Below, piece after piece: positions 19,104-28,419 of a stretch of DNA of 35,298 nucleotides; the stretch's first letter is position 1, and each line of letters starts with the position of its first letter. Position numbers and translations under genes: made by a program. The notes under the pieces were generated by a model. It saw only the letters and a list, made by a program, of their open reading frames with translations, did not search any database and had not been told where the DNA came from. The stretch comes from Deltaproteobacteria bacterium (lineage in GTDB: Bacteria; Desulfobacterota; Desulfuromonadia; Desulfuromonadales; BM103), in NCBI GenBank assembly GCA_024636155.1, contig JAGXHM010000132.1, positions 1-35,298 on the forward strand. The letters are read 5' to 3'.

Positions 19104-19898
19104 ATGATTCTCGATAAGATTACTGAACATAAACGTCTGGAAGTTGCTAAGGCCAAGAACCGCCGATCCCTTGCTTCTTTGCAAAGTGGTGTTGGTGAAC
19201 TGGAAGATCAACCGCGTGGTTTTTTGCGGGCTCTACACGCTACTGCAGACTCGGGCTGGACGGCCGTGATCGCTGAAGTCAAAAAAGGCTCTCCCAGCAA
19301 AGGTGTGATTCGCGAAGATTTTGACCCTCTTACGATTGCAGAAACCTATCAGGACAACGGCGCCACCTGTTTGTCGGTGTTGACCGACGAGCACTTTTTC
19401 ATGGGCAGCTTGCAGTATCTTGGCACGATCCGGGAAGTCGTCAGCTTGCCATTGCTGCGCAAGGATTTTATTTGCGACCCTTACCAGATTTACGAAGCAC
19501 GCGTTGCTGGAGCCGATGCGATCCTGTTGATTGCAGCTATGCTTGATGCCGGGCAGTTGGCAGAGTACAATGCGCTGGCCACCGAACTCCGGCTCGATGT
19601 ACTTTTGGAAGTCCATGACGAACTGGAACTGGAGCTGGCGCTGGCCACCGGATGTGAATTGATTGGCATTAATAATCGTAGCTTGAAGACATTTGAGACC
19701 AATCTGGCGACTACGGAACGATTGCTACCCTTGATCCCCGCGAACCATTTTGTTGTCGCCGAGAGTGGTATCACCTGTCATGCTGATGTACTGCGTTTGC
19801 AGACAGCTGGTGCCAAAGGTTTCCTGGTCGGTGAAGCGCTGATGCGTGAAGACGATATCGGTGCCAAGTTGCGCGAGCTACAGGGCAAGACAAACTAA
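19104..19898 (+). CDS. trpC: Indole-3-glycerol phosphate synthase
   Basis: A 264-residue (beta/alpha)8 enzyme that closes the indole ring. AEVKKGSPSKG places the catalytic lysine at K60. LLRKDFICDPYQI (residues 117-129) holds K120, DVLLEVHDE (165-173) holds the catalytic glutamate at E169, and INNRSLKTF is at 189-197. It is a monofunctional TrpC, since trpF is a separate gene downstream. ATG at 19104 lies one base after the trpD stop. Confidence 0.96.
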   Translation: MILDKITEHKRLEVAKAKNRRSLASLQSGVGELEDQPRGFLRALHATADSGWTAVIAEVKKGSPSKGVIREDFDPLTIAETYQDNGATCLSVLTDEHFFMGSLQYLGTIREVVSLPLLRKDFICDPYQIYEARVAGADAILLIAAMLDAGQLAEYNALATELRLDVLLEVHDELELELALATGCELIGINNRSLKTFETNLATTERLLPLIPANHFVVAESGITCHADVLRLQTAGAKGFLVGEALMREDDIGAKLRELQGKTN

Positions 19899-19945
19899 TT
19901 AATGATCATTTTATCCCATAAAAACTAACGTTCAGGAGAAATCTT

Positions 19946-21298
19946 ATGCAGAGTAAAATTCTTCTTAGTGAAGATCAGCTTCCCAAACAGTGGTACAACA
20001 TTATCCCGGATATGCCCGGCGAGATGGCCCCGGTTGTTCATCCAGTCACCCTTCAACCGGTCTCTCCCGATGATCTTTTACCTCTCTTCCCCATGGCTCT
20101 GATTGAACAGGAAGTCTCTCAAGAACGTTGGATCGATATCCCGGAAGAGGTTCGCGAAATCTACAAACTGTGGCGTCCGTCGCCGATGTTTCGGGCTCAT
20201 CAGTTGGAAAAAGCTCTCGGGACCCCGGCAAAAATCTACTACAAGTATGAAGGCGTTTCTCCTGCTGGTTCTCATAAGCCAAATACTGCAGTGCCGCAAG
20301 CTTACTATAACAAGATTGCCGGTACCAAACGGATTGCGTCGGAAACCGGCGCCGGGCAGTGGGGTTCCTCGATTGCTCTGGCCTGTCAGCACTTTGGCCT
20401 GGAATGCACGGTTTATATGGTTAAGGTCTCTTATGGCCAGAAACCTTATCGCAAAAGTATGATGCAGTTATGGGGTGCAGAGGTTTTCCCGTCACCTTCA
20501 GAACAGACCAATGCCGGTCGGGCCATCCTTGCCAATGATCCCGACAATCAGGGCTCTCTTGGAATCGCCATCAGCGAAGCCGTCGAAGATGCTATGACTC
20601 ATGAAGACACCCGTTACTCTCTTGGTAGCGTGCTGAACCATGTTTGTATGCACCAGACGATTATTGGCCTTGAAGCCAAAGAGCAGATGAAGATTGTTGG
20701 CGACTATCCTGATGTGGTTATCGGTTGTCATGGTGGTGGCTCCAACTTTGCCGGTATTGCCTTCCCCTTCGTTTCCGATAAGGCAAATGGCAAAAACGTT
20801 CGTCTCTTGGCGATTGAACCGGCCAGTTGCCCAACCCTGACCAAGGGTGTTTATGCCTTCGATTATGGCGACACGGCAAAGATGGCACCGGTTTCCAAAA
20901 TGTACACCCTCGGCCATGATTTCATGCCGCCTGGCATTCATGCCGGTGGTTTGCGCTACCATGGTGCTTCGCCATTGGTCTCTCAGTTAGTACATGAAGG
21001 GATTTTCGAAACCAAAGCTGTACCTCAGATTGCCAGCTTTGAAGCGGCTGTACTCTTTGCGCGTACCGAGTCCATTATCCCTGCTCCTGAATCGTCTCAC
21101 GCTATTCGTGGCGCAATTGACGAGGCTCTGTTGGCCAAGGAAGAAGGCAAGGAGAAGGTTATTCTCTTTAACCTGTCCGGACATGGGCATGTTGATATGG
21201 CGGCTTACGATGCGTACTTCAACAATGAATTGGTGGATTATGAATATCCGGAATCGGCAATCAAGGAATCCCTGTTGCATTTGCCTAAGGTTGGCTGA
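19946..21298 (+). CDS. trpB2: Tryptophan synthase beta chain-like, TrpB2 class
   Basis: A 450-residue fold-type II PLP enzyme of the TrpB2 class, longer than canonical TrpB and with the N-terminal [13 protein letters not shown] / [15 protein letters not shown] pattern of that class. The PLP lysine is K111 in GSHKPNTA (the canonical enzyme has GAHKVNN). The phosphate loop is [10 protein letters not shown]. TrpB2 proteins in archaea and thermophiles make Trp from indole plus serine, often without a tight TrpA partner. It lies between trpC and trpF, in the same operon as canonical trpB1. ATG at 19946 follows TCAGGAGAAATCTT. Indole salvage is an inference. Confidence 0.93.
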   Translation: MQSKILLSEDQLPKQWYNIIPDMPGEMAPVVHPVTLQPVSPDDLLPLFPMALIEQEVSQERWIDIPEEVREIYKLWRPSPMFRAHQLEKALGTPAKIYYKYEGVSPAGSHKPNTAVPQAYYNKIAGTKRIASETGAGQWGSSIALACQHFGLECTVYMVKVSYGQKPYRKSMMQLWGAEVFPSPSEQTNAGRAILANDPDNQGSLGIAISEAVEDAMTHEDTRYSLGSVLNHVCMHQTIIGLEAKEQMKIVGDYPDVVIGCHGGGSNFAGIAFPFVSDKANGKNVRLLAIEPASCPTLTKGVYAFDYGDTAKMAPVSKMYTLGHDFMPPGIHAGGLRYHGASPLVSQLVHEGIFETKAVPQIASFEAAVLFARTESIIPAPESSHAIRGAIDEALLAKEEGKEKVILFNLSGHGHVDMAAYDAYFNNELVDYEYPESAIKESLLHLPKVG

Positions 21299-21301
21299 TT
21301 G

Positions 21302-21931
21302 ATGGCTCGTTATAGTGTGCCGCGGGTGAAGATCTGCGGCATCACTAATATCGAAGATGCGCGTCACGCAACATCTTGCGGTGCTGATGCCCTTGGTTTT
21401 GTCTTCTATCCGGGCAGTCCCCGATTCGTTGATCCGGATACGGCCCGCGGGATTATTGCTGATTTGCCGCCTCTGCTGACTGCGGTTGGTTTGTTTGTGA
21501 ATGAAGATCCGGCCCGAATTCATGAGATGGTTGAGTTCTGTGGATTGAGTACGGTACAGTTGCATGGTGACGAAGAACCTGATCAATGCAACTATCCACC
21601 CTGTCGGGTGATCAAGGCTTTGCGTTTGCAGGGAGCGATGGAGAGTGATCTCTTCGCCGCGTATCAGGTCTCGGCCTTGTTGCTTGATGCGTATGTCTCG
21701 GACCAATTTGGTGGCACCGGTCAACGTTGTGATTGGTCTCAGGCTGCTGAGATTGCTGCGCAACATCGAGTGATTCTGGCCGGAGGCCTTAACCCGGAAA
21801 ATGTTGCCGAAGCTGTACGTCATGTTCATCCTTACGGCGTTGATGTCTCCAGTGGGGTTGAGTATAAGCCCGGTCAGAAAGATCCGGAAAAGGTTGCAAA
21901 ATTTATCAGTATGGCCAAGGAGGCGCTTTAA
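21302..21931 (+). CDS. trpF: Phosphoribosylanthranilate isomerase
   Basis: A 209-residue (beta/alpha)8 isomerase acting between TrpD and TrpC. KICGIT puts the catalytic cysteine at C12, and LLLDAYVSDQFGGTG puts the catalytic aspartate at D129. The C-terminal phosphate site is seen as GVDVSSGVEYKPGQKDPEKV. The start could be TTG 21299 or ATG 21302; ATG gives the usual short N-terminus, while TTG is better spaced from AAGG at 21287. It follows trpB2 directly and abuts trpB1. Confidence 0.95.
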   Translation: MARYSVPRVKICGITNIEDARHATSCGADALGFVFYPGSPRFVDPDTARGIIADLPPLLTAVGLFVNEDPARIHEMVEFCGLSTVQLHGDEEPDQCNYPPCRVIKALRLQGAMESDLFAAYQVSALLLDAYVSDQFGGTGQRCDWSQAAEIAAQHRVILAGGLNPENVAEAVRHVHPYGVDVSSGVEYKPGQKDPEKVAKFISMAKEAL

Positions 21932-23128
21932 GTGAGTTATCAACAGCCCGATTCTAGAGGGCATTTTGGTCAGTTTGGCGGCCGCTACGTTGCTGAAACT
22001 TTGATGCCGGCGCTGCTGGAGTTAGAAGAGAGCTATAATAAATGCCAGGCTGATCCCTCGTTTCACGCTGATTTTGATCATTACCTCAACAATTACGTTG
22101 GTCGACCAAGCCCCCTTTATTTTGCTCATAGACTCTCAGAACATCTCGGTGGGGCCAAAATCTATCTTAAACGTGAGGATCTGAATCATACCGGCGCCCA
22201 CAAGGTGAACAATACGGTTGGGCAGATTTTGTTGGCCCGTCGTATGGGCAAGCGCAAGGTGATTGCGGAAACTGGAGCCGGTCAGCATGGTGTCGCGACC
22301 GCGACTGTTGCCGCGCTCTTTGGTCTGGAATGTGACATTTTCATGGGAACCGAGGACATCAGGCGTCAGGCTCTCAACGTCTTTCGTATGAAGCTGCTTG
22401 GTGCTCGTGTTCACGAAGTGACCAGCGGCACTGCCACCCTCAAAGACGCCATGAATGAAGCCATGCGTTACTGGGTGACTCATGTCCGTGACACGTTTTA
22501 TGTGATCGGCACTGTCGCGGGGCCGCATCCGTACCCGCAGATGGTTCGTGATTTTCAGTCAATTATCGGTCGTGAAGCCAAAGAACAGATGCTTGCCATG
22601 GAAGGGCGCCTGCCCGATGTGGCTGTGGCTTGTATTGGTGGCGGTTCAAACGCCATGGGGCTGTTTTACCCGTTCATTGATGACTCCTCAGTGCGCTTGG
22701 TAGGAGTCGAGGCAGCCGGTCTTGGCGTCAACACCGATAAACATGCAGCCAGTATCTCTGCTGGCCGGGTCGGTGTTTTGCATGGGAACAAGAGCTATCT
22801 TCTCCAAGATGAGGATGGCCAGATCCAGCATGCCCATTCAATTTCGGCCGGGCTCGATTACCCGGGAGTCGGGCCTGAACATGCACTCCTGAACGATCTC
22901 GGTCGTGCTGAATATGTTTCGGTTACCGACGATGAGGCTTTGGCCGCTTTCCGGATGTTGACGGAAATGGAAGGGATTATTCCGGCGCTGGAAAGTGCTC
23001 ATGCCATTGCCCATCTTTTTAAACTTGCGCCGGAGTTATCTCCTGAGCAAGTCATCCTCGTTTGCCTTTCAGGCCGCGGCGATAAAGATATTCATACCGT
23101 TGCTGAAGCAATGGGTGTCGAACTCTAA
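21932..23128 (+). CDS. trpB: Tryptophan synthase beta chain, canonical TrpB1
   Basis: A 398-residue canonical beta subunit that condenses indole with serine using [20 protein letters not shown] is at residues 12-28, the PLP lysine is K91 in [22 protein letters not shown] follows, and the phosphate loop is [16 protein letters not shown] is near the C-terminus. The start is GTG at 21932, immediately after the trpF stop, with AAGGAGG inside the end of trpF as the SD. It is expected to partner with TrpA encoded about 2 kb downstream. Confidence 0.96.
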   Translation: MSYQQPDSRGHFGQFGGRYVAETLMPALLELEESYNKCQADPSFHADFDHYLNNYVGRPSPLYFAHRLSEHLGGAKIYLKREDLNHTGAHKVNNTVGQILLARRMGKRKVIAETGAGQHGVATATVAALFGLECDIFMGTEDIRRQALNVFRMKLLGARVHEVTSGTATLKDAMNEAMRYWVTHVRDTFYVIGTVAGPHPYPQMVRDFQSIIGREAKEQMLAMEGRLPDVAVACIGGGSNAMGLFYPFIDDSSVRLVGVEAAGLGVNTDKHAASISAGRVGVLHGNKSYLLQDEDGQIQHAHSISAGLDYPGVGPEHALLNDLGRAEYVSVTDDEALAAFRMLTEMEGIIPALESAHAIAHLFKLAPELSPEQVILVCLSGRGDKDIHTVAEAMGVEL

Positions 23129-23210
23129 CTAAGGGACGCTGAACGCAGAGCCAGGGATGCGGAAAGAATACGCTTTCAATATTCACATGCTTGCGCAGTC
23201 GTCATTCTAG

Positions 23211-24470
23211 ATGAAATTTACCGAACTAGATCTCCCCTCGGAACTTATGCGAGGCATTGAACAGGTTGGCTTTACCGACCTGACCCCGGTCCAGGAAGAA
23301 TCAATTCCGCTGGCGCTGCAAGGACGTGATGTCGCGGCGCAGGCTCAGACCGGCACAGGCAAAACCGCTGCATTCCTGATCGCTCTTTTTACCCGCTTGC
23401 AGAAAAACAAGCCAACGTCGACAAAAGGTCCAAGAGCCCTTATCCTGGCTCCAACCCGTGAGTTGGTGGTGCAGATTTGTGCCGATGCCAATGGCTTGGG
23501 CGCCCACTGTCCCTTCAAAGTGCAGCCGATCTTCGGTGGCGTCGACTACGAAAAACAAAGGAGCGCTTTGCAAAGCGGGGTTGATATCATCGTTGCCACC
23601 CCTGGTCGTCTGATCGATTATGCCAAACAGAATATTTTTAGCCTGGGCCATGTCGAATCTCTGGTTATCGATGAGGCCGACCGGATGTTCGACATGGGGT
23701 TTATTCGTGATCTGCGTTATATCCTGCGCAAATTGCCATCCTTTGAAAAACGCCAGACGATGCTCTTCTCCGCAACCCTTTCACAGCGGGTTATGGAGTT
23801 GGCTTACGAGTTTATGAACATTGCCGACAAGGTGCGTATTGAACCTGAGCAAGTAACGGCAGTGCGGGTTGAACAGATTGTCTACCATGTCTCCCGGCGC
23901 GAGAAGTTCCCTCTGCTGCTCGGTTTGCTCAAGAAGGAAACGAAGGAAGTCAGGGTTCTGATCTTTGTAAACACCAAGCGGGAGGGGGAGCATCTCTCAG
24001 GGCGCTTGCAGCAGAATAGTTTCAAGGTGGCCGTTCTCTCCGGTGATATCCCACAGAAAAAACGTATGCGTATTCTTGACGATTTTAAAGAGGCTAAACT
24101 GAACTTTTTGGTGGCCACTGATGTCGCCTCGCGAGGCCTGCACATTGAAGACGTAACGCACGTGGTTAATTATGATTTGCCGCAGGATGCAGAGGACTAT
24201 GTCCATCGTATCGGCAGGACGGCTCGGGCAGGGGCTGGCGGCAAGGCGATCAGTTTCGCTGATGAAGATCTGGCCTATTTTCTCCCTGACATTGAAGAAT
24301 ATATCGGTCAGAAGATTCCAAGCACTGTGCCGCAGGACGAAGACCTCTGTCACGATTACAAACGTGGTGTACCGCATAAAAAAGCACCTGTGCCGGAGAA
24401 GAGAGGAGGTGGCGGAAGGTCGGCACCACCTCGGCGGCGTCCCGGCGGCAAGCCGAGCCACAAGAGGTAA
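23211..24470 (+). CDS. DEAD-box RNA helicase, RhlB-like
   Basis: A 419-residue ATP-dependent RNA helicase. In order: Q motif GFTDLTPVQ (residues 20-28), motif I AQTGTGKT (45-52), PTRELV (81-86), ATPGR (129-133), DEAD (154-157), SAT (187-189), VATDVASRGLHIEDVTHVVNY and HRIGRTARAG. ARGLHI-type motif V and the LPDIEEYIGQKIP end are closest to RhlB, which in enterics works with the RNase E degradosome. A basic Pro/Gly/Arg tail follows from about residue 385. The ATG at 23211 has a stop codon just upstream and no good SD. It interrupts trpB and trpA. Confidence 0.92.
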   Translation: MKFTELDLPSELMRGIEQVGFTDLTPVQEESIPLALQGRDVAAQAQTGTGKTAAFLIALFTRLQKNKPTSTKGPRALILAPTRELVVQICADANGLGAHCPFKVQPIFGGVDYEKQRSALQSGVDIIVATPGRLIDYAKQNIFSLGHVESLVIDEADRMFDMGFIRDLRYILRKLPSFEKRQTMLFSATLSQRVMELAYEFMNIADKVRIEPEQVTAVRVEQIVYHVSRREKFPLLLGLLKKETKEVRVLIFVNTKREGEHLSGRLQQNSFKVAVLSGDIPQKKRMRILDDFKEAKLNFLVATDVASRGLHIEDVTHVVNYDLPQDAEDYVHRIGRTARAGAGGKAISFADEDLAYFLPDIEEYIGQKIPSTVPQDEDLCHDYKRGVPHKKAPVPEKRGGGGRSAPPRRRPGGKPSHKR

Positions 24471-24476
24471 TACAGC

Positions 24477-25142
24477 GTGAGCAACATTTTTCTGGATGGG
24501 CTTGATGGCTGTACACGCTGTGCCAGGCTTGTGGCCTTTATGGCCCGACTTGCCCCGGTTAAGGGGCGTCTACGTGCCGATTACCACAATGCCCCGGTCA
24601 ACGGTTTCGGCGATTTACAGGCGCGTGTATGCCTGGTTGGTCTGGCCCCGGGCGCTCATGGTGCGAATCGCACTGGTCGCCCATTTACCGGAGATGGGGC
24701 TGGTGTTTTCATGTACCCGCTGTTGCATCAGTCCGGGTTCTCCAGCCAGGCCGAAGTTGTCGCTGCTGATGATGGCTTAGAGTTGCACGATTTCTATATC
24801 ACCAACGCGGTCAAGTGCTTGCCTCCTGAGAACCGACCGAACGCCGAGGAGTTTGCCGAGTGCCGGCCTTACCTCGAAACTGAGTTACGGGCTTTGAAGA
24901 ATTTGCGCGTGATTATCGCTCTCGGGCATGGCGCCCACAAGAGCCTGTTACGGATGTTTCAGAGTCAGGGGTTGATTAAGCGTATGTCTGACGTACCTTT
25001 TGGTCATGCCTGCTCTTTTCTATTGCCCAATGGCCTTTGGCTGGTCGGTTGCTACCATACCAGCCGCTATAATGTTCAGACCGGCCGGATGAATGAACAG
25101 ATGTTTCTCAACTTGCTTGAACAGATCAAGTTGTTGCTGTAG
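24477..25142 (+). CDS. Family 5 uracil-DNA glycosylase (UDGb-like)
   Basis: A 221-residue uracil-DNA glycosylase of the iron-sulfur type, likely family 5. Motif A is GLAPGAHGANRTGRPFTGD at residues 55-73. The second motif is HTSRYNVQTGRM at 194-205. Cysteines C12, C15, C114 and C129 fit the CxxC...C...C pattern that holds the [4Fe-4S] cluster. Family 5 enzymes lack the polar catalytic residue of motif A and remove uracil, hypoxanthine and other deaminated bases. GTG at 24477 is six bases after the helicase stop, so the two are probably co-transcribed. Confidence 0.88.
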   Translation: MSNIFLDGLDGCTRCARLVAFMARLAPVKGRLRADYHNAPVNGFGDLQARVCLVGLAPGAHGANRTGRPFTGDGAGVFMYPLLHQSGFSSQAEVVAADDGLELHDFYITNAVKCLPPENRPNAEEFAECRPYLETELRALKNLRVIIALGHGAHKSLLRMFQSQGLIKRMSDVPFGHACSFLLPNGLWLVGCYHTSRYNVQTGRMNEQMFLNLLEQIKLLL

Positions 25143-25154
25143 CAAAAAAAACGG

Positions 25155-25184
25155 TTGCTGTGGATCGGTTCGTTCCGCTAAAAT
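25155..25184 (+). promoter_or_regulatory. Possible promoter ahead of trpA
   Basis: TTGCTG at 25155-25160 and TAAAAT at 25179-25184 are separated by 18 bases in the short gap between the glycosylase gene and trpA. The -10 matches that proposed for trpE. The match is modest, and trpA may simply be read from upstream. Confidence 0.3.
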
Positions 25185-25211
25185 TAAAGTCTTCGGAAAG
25201 CCTTTTTATTT

Positions 25212-26003
25212 ATGTCAAACATTACTAATACATTGAAGTCTCTGAAGGATCGGGGCGAAAAAGCCCTTATTACCTTTATTACTGCGGGCGATCCGGACCT
25301 GGCGACCAGCGAGCAGATTGTGCACACGCTTGTCGAATCCGGTGTTGACCTGATTGAGCTTGGCTTCCCCTTCTCCGACCCAATGGCCGATGGCCCGATA
25401 ATTCAACTTGCCTCGGAGCGAGCACTGGCGTCCGGGACGACGCTGCGTGGTGTGCTCGACATGGTTGCAAGGGTTCGCCAGCATAGCAATGTGCCGATTG
25501 TCTTGATGGGTTATTACAATCCCATCTTCTGCTACGGCCCTGAACAGTTTGCTCACGATGCGGCAACTGCCGGCGTCGATGGTTTGCTGCTGGTTGACCT
25601 GCCTCCCGAAGAGGCCGAGGAGTTACATCCGTTTCTCAAGGATGCCGCAATCGATCTGATTACACTGCTGGCGCCGACCACTGGCAAAGAACGCAGCGCC
25701 CGGCTTGCTGCTGAGGGCGAAGGGTTTCTCTACTATGTGTCGATGACCGGTGTGACCGGTAGTCAGCAGGTAGATGCCGAGGCTATTGCTATTGCAGTCA
25801 ATGAACTTAAAGAGCAGAGCCCGGTTCCCGTAGCTGTTGGCTTTGGTGTTTCCACACCGGAAGATGCCAAAGCCGTTGCCAGAATTGCCGATGCTGTCGT
25901 GGTCGGTAGTGCTTTGGTTAAATTGATAGCCGAGTTCAGTAGTTCATCAAGTCTGCTGGATGAAGTTCGGAGTTTTGTTCGGCAACTTAAGGCTGCGATC
26001 TGA
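25212..26003 (+). CDS. trpA: Tryptophan synthase alpha chain
   Basis: A 263-residue alpha subunit that cleaves indole-3-glycerol phosphate to indole, which channels to TrpB. The catalytic residues are seen as E49 (IELGFPFSDP) and D60 (MADGP). GYYNPIFCYG and the phosphate site GFGVSTPEDAK are present. Its SD is weak (GGAAAG, about 12 bases before ATG 25212). Unlike the usual trpBA overlap, it is separated from trpB by a helicase and a glycosylase gene. Confidence 0.96.
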   Translation: MSNITNTLKSLKDRGEKALITFITAGDPDLATSEQIVHTLVESGVDLIELGFPFSDPMADGPIIQLASERALASGTTLRGVLDMVARVRQHSNVPIVLMGYYNPIFCYGPEQFAHDAATAGVDGLLLVDLPPEEAEELHPFLKDAAIDLITLLAPTTGKERSARLAAEGEGFLYYVSMTGVTGSQQVDAEAIAIAVNELKEQSPVPVAVGFGVSTPEDAKAVARIADAVVVGSALVKLIAEFSSSSSLLDEVRSFVRQLKAAI

Positions 26004-26270
26004 TTCACGCATTGTCACGAGTGAGAACACCTCTTGACGGTGTGTCACTGTAAATTATGTGTCTTTGGGCAACAGGCCAACTGACTCTGATGTGTCTGCC
26101 CAGAGAATTGGACAAATCGGAAATACCGGTCAAAATATTTTATATGAAGCCCCAATGTCTTGAAAAGATTAGTGCGGAGCTGGCATCCCGTCAGAAGCAT
26201 TGCCGGGTATTGAATGACAACGAACGGTTCGTTGCCTAACTCTGGAACCGTCTGAATCGCGAGGAAAATC
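26004..26270. other. trpA-accD intergenic region with hairpins
   Basis: No convincing gene is seen. TTGACG at 26034-26039 with TATGTG at 26056-26061 is a weak promoter candidate for accD. A ten-base stem (26062-26071 with 26097-26106, one G-T pair) spans a 25-base loop. A second tight hairpin (CAACGAA at 26218-26224, TTCGTTG at 26228-26234) lies before the accD SD. A short open frame (26145-26240) has no SD and no recognisable product. The region could be a structured accD leader. Confidence 0.4.
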
Positions 26271-27119
26271 ATGGCCTGGTTTAAAAAGTTAAAGGCGCCA
26301 ATTTTGCAGGTAGAAAGCAAGAAAGTGCAGATGCCCGAAGGGCTCTGGACAAAGTGTAAGAATTGCGAGGAGATTATCTACTCCAAAGAGATCGAGCGCA
26401 ATTTGAATGTCTGTCCGAAATGTGACTATCATTTCCGTATCAGTGCCCGAGAAAGGATTGCTCTCGTTATTGACGAGGGGACCTTTGCAGAGACTGATGC
26501 CAAGATGTCCTCGGTTGACTTTCTAAAGTTCAAGGACTCTAAAAAATACATTGACCGGCTCAAGGCGGCTGTAAAGAAGAATGGTGATGGTGACGCTGTC
26601 ATTACTGGCTCAGGTATGATGAATGACCAGGAAGTTGTTGTCGCGGTCTTTGATTTTGCCTTTCTTGGCGGCAGTATGGGGTCGGTCGTCGGTGAGAAGG
26701 TGACGAGAGCGATCGAGCTGGGCCTTGAGAAAAAGGCGCCGGTTTTGATCTTCTCCTCCTCGGGTGGCGCGCGTATGCAGGAGAGTATCCTTTCCCTGAT
26801 GCAGATGGCTAAAAGTAGTGCCGCCCTTGCTAAACTGAAAAAAGCCGGGATCCCTTTTATTTCGGTGCTCACCGATCCGACCACCGGAGGTGTAACCGCC
26901 AGTTTTGCCATGCTTGGTGACCTCAATGTCGCTGAGCCGAAAGCTCTTATCGGTTTTGCTGGCCCCCGTGTTATTGAACAAACCATCCGTCAGCAACTCC
27001 CGGAAGGCTTCCAGCGTTCGGAATATCTTCTGGAACATGGCATGGTCGATATGATTGTCTCTCGCCAGGAAATGAAGGGAAAACTGTCACAGGCGTTACG
27101 CATCTTTACCAAGCAGTAG
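26271..27119 (+). CDS. accD: Acetyl-CoA carboxylase carboxyltransferase, beta subunit
   Basis: A 282-residue beta subunit of the carboxyltransferase, which with AccA transfers carboxyl from biotin to acetyl-CoA at the first step of fatty-acid synthesis. The N-terminal zinc ribbon has cysteines C29, C32, C48 and C51. The crotonase-like core includes [18 protein letters not shown] and [21 protein letters not shown] at 26271 follows GCGAGGAAAATC. It is three bases ahead of folC; accD-folC pairing is common in proteobacteria. Confidence 0.97.
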   Translation: MAWFKKLKAPILQVESKKVQMPEGLWTKCKNCEEIIYSKEIERNLNVCPKCDYHFRISARERIALVIDEGTFAETDAKMSSVDFLKFKDSKKYIDRLKAAVKKNGDGDAVITGSGMMNDQEVVVAVFDFAFLGGSMGSVVGEKVTRAIELGLEKKAPVLIFSSSGGARMQESILSLMQMAKSSAALAKLKKAGIPFISVLTDPTTGGVTASFAMLGDLNVAEPKALIGFAGPRVIEQTIRQQLPEGFQRSEYLLEHGMVDMIVSRQEMKGKLSQALRIFTKQ

Positions 27120-27122
27120 ACC

Positions 27123-28394
27123 GTGGATTTCTCAGCAAGTCTTGATTATCTCTACGGTCTGCAGCGCTTCGGCATCAAGCTAGGTCTGGAGAATATGTGG
27201 GCCCTTAAGGCCCGCTTACCGGCCCTCGAAGAGTCTTTACCCAGCGTTCATATCGCCGGTACCAATGGCAAAGGTTCAGTCAGTGTCTTGCTGGCTGAAA
27301 TCCTTAAACATTCCGGGCTGCGAGTAGGACTTTACACCTCACCCCACCTGCACTGCTTTACTGAGCGCATACGCATTAATGATGTGCCGATCGCTCGTAA
27401 AGAGATGGCGGTGCTTGCAGAGATTGTACGACAGGTCTCTAAGGGCATTCCGCTGACCTTTTTTGAAGCCACAACAGCAATGGCTCTTCTTGCCTTCAAG
27501 GAACATCAAGTTGATATCGCTGTGATTGAAACCGGTCTTGGCGGACGCCTTGATGCCACCAATGTTGTTGAGCCGCAGCTTTGTTTGATTACCCCTATCA
27601 GTTTTGATCATAGCGAGCATTTAGGTAGCAGCCTGGCCGAGATTGCCGCAGAAAAGGCGGGTATTATAAAGTCTGGAGTTCCGGTCGTCATTGGCAAGCA
27701 GGAGCTGGAGGCGGCCGACGTGCTTATGGCTGCCGCTACCAACCATGATGCCACGGTGCATCTCGCCGATCGCGATTTTCGTTGGCAGGGCACGCATGAC
27801 AATCTGTCGATTGATGTCGACGACAGTCATCTCGGGGGCTTGAGCTGTGCCTTGGCGGGGGAACATCAACTTGATAACTTTGCGCAGGCGGTTGCCGCTG
27901 CTTTTCAGCTGCGTGAACAGGGTGTTGCTGTCACAGATGCTGCCATACGCAAGGCTGGCAAGACAGTGGTTTGGCCGGGGCGCCTGGAATGGCTGGGTAA
28001 CTCTCGACAAATTCTGCTGGACGTGTCGCATAACAGGGCCGGAATAACTTGTTTGGCAAATTATCTCGCTGAACAGAACATATCCAGAGCCCATCTGGTA
28101 ACTGGTCTAAGTGGCGTGCGAGATCCTGCCGAGATCCTGATGCCACTGGTAAAATGCGCTGTTGCAGTATATGCTGTCCCGGTTTCCTATAGTCCGTCCG
28201 TCTCGACAAAACAAGTTGTTGCCTGGGCCGAGCAACAAAGATTGCCGGTTTCCGAACATGCCGTAGCCGCCGATGGCTTAGCTGCAGCCCTTAAAGGTGC
28301 CAAACCCAACGAACCGGTTGTAATCTGTGGCTCTCTTTATCTGGTCGCAGAACTAAGACAAGACATTCTGAAGAGGAATCCTTCCGCAGCGTAA
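27123..28394 (+). CDS. folC: Folylpolyglutamate synthase / dihydrofolate synthase
   Basis: A 423-residue Mur-ligase-family enzyme that adds glutamate to dihydropteroate or folate. The P-loop is IAGTNGKGSV (about residues 44-53), followed by YTSPHLHCFTERI and ETGLGGRLDATNVV, all diagnostic. DVSHNRAG marks the C-terminal domain. The start is GTG at 27123, three bases after the accD stop, with no separate SD beyond the end of accD, so coupling is likely. Length is normal. Confidence 0.95.
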   Translation: MDFSASLDYLYGLQRFGIKLGLENMWALKARLPALEESLPSVHIAGTNGKGSVSVLLAEILKHSGLRVGLYTSPHLHCFTERIRINDVPIARKEMAVLAEIVRQVSKGIPLTFFEATTAMALLAFKEHQVDIAVIETGLGGRLDATNVVEPQLCLITPISFDHSEHLGSSLAEIAAEKAGIIKSGVPVVIGKQELEAADVLMAAATNHDATVHLADRDFRWQGTHDNLSIDVDDSHLGGLSCALAGEHQLDNFAQAVAAAFQLREQGVAVTDAAIRKAGKTVVWPGRLEWLGNSRQILLDVSHNRAGITCLANYLAEQNISRAHLVTGLSGVRDPAEILMPLVKCAVAVYAVPVSYSPSVSTKQVVAWAEQQRLPVSEHAVAADGLAAALKGAKPNEPVVICGSLYLVAELRQDILKRNPSAA

Positions 28395-28419
28395 GAAGTG
28401 GCGGTTATCTTTGATTTTT

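Noticed and set aside
20987-21964. A 325-codon open frame on the - strand across trpB2 and trpF
   Set aside because: It is fully antisense to two well-identified enzymes, has no recognisable domain, and is explained by codon bias of the + strand genes.
26057-26239. A 60-codon open frame between trpA and accD
   Set aside because: No SD, unusual composition, no family likeness, and it overlaps the proposed hairpins; treated as non-coding.
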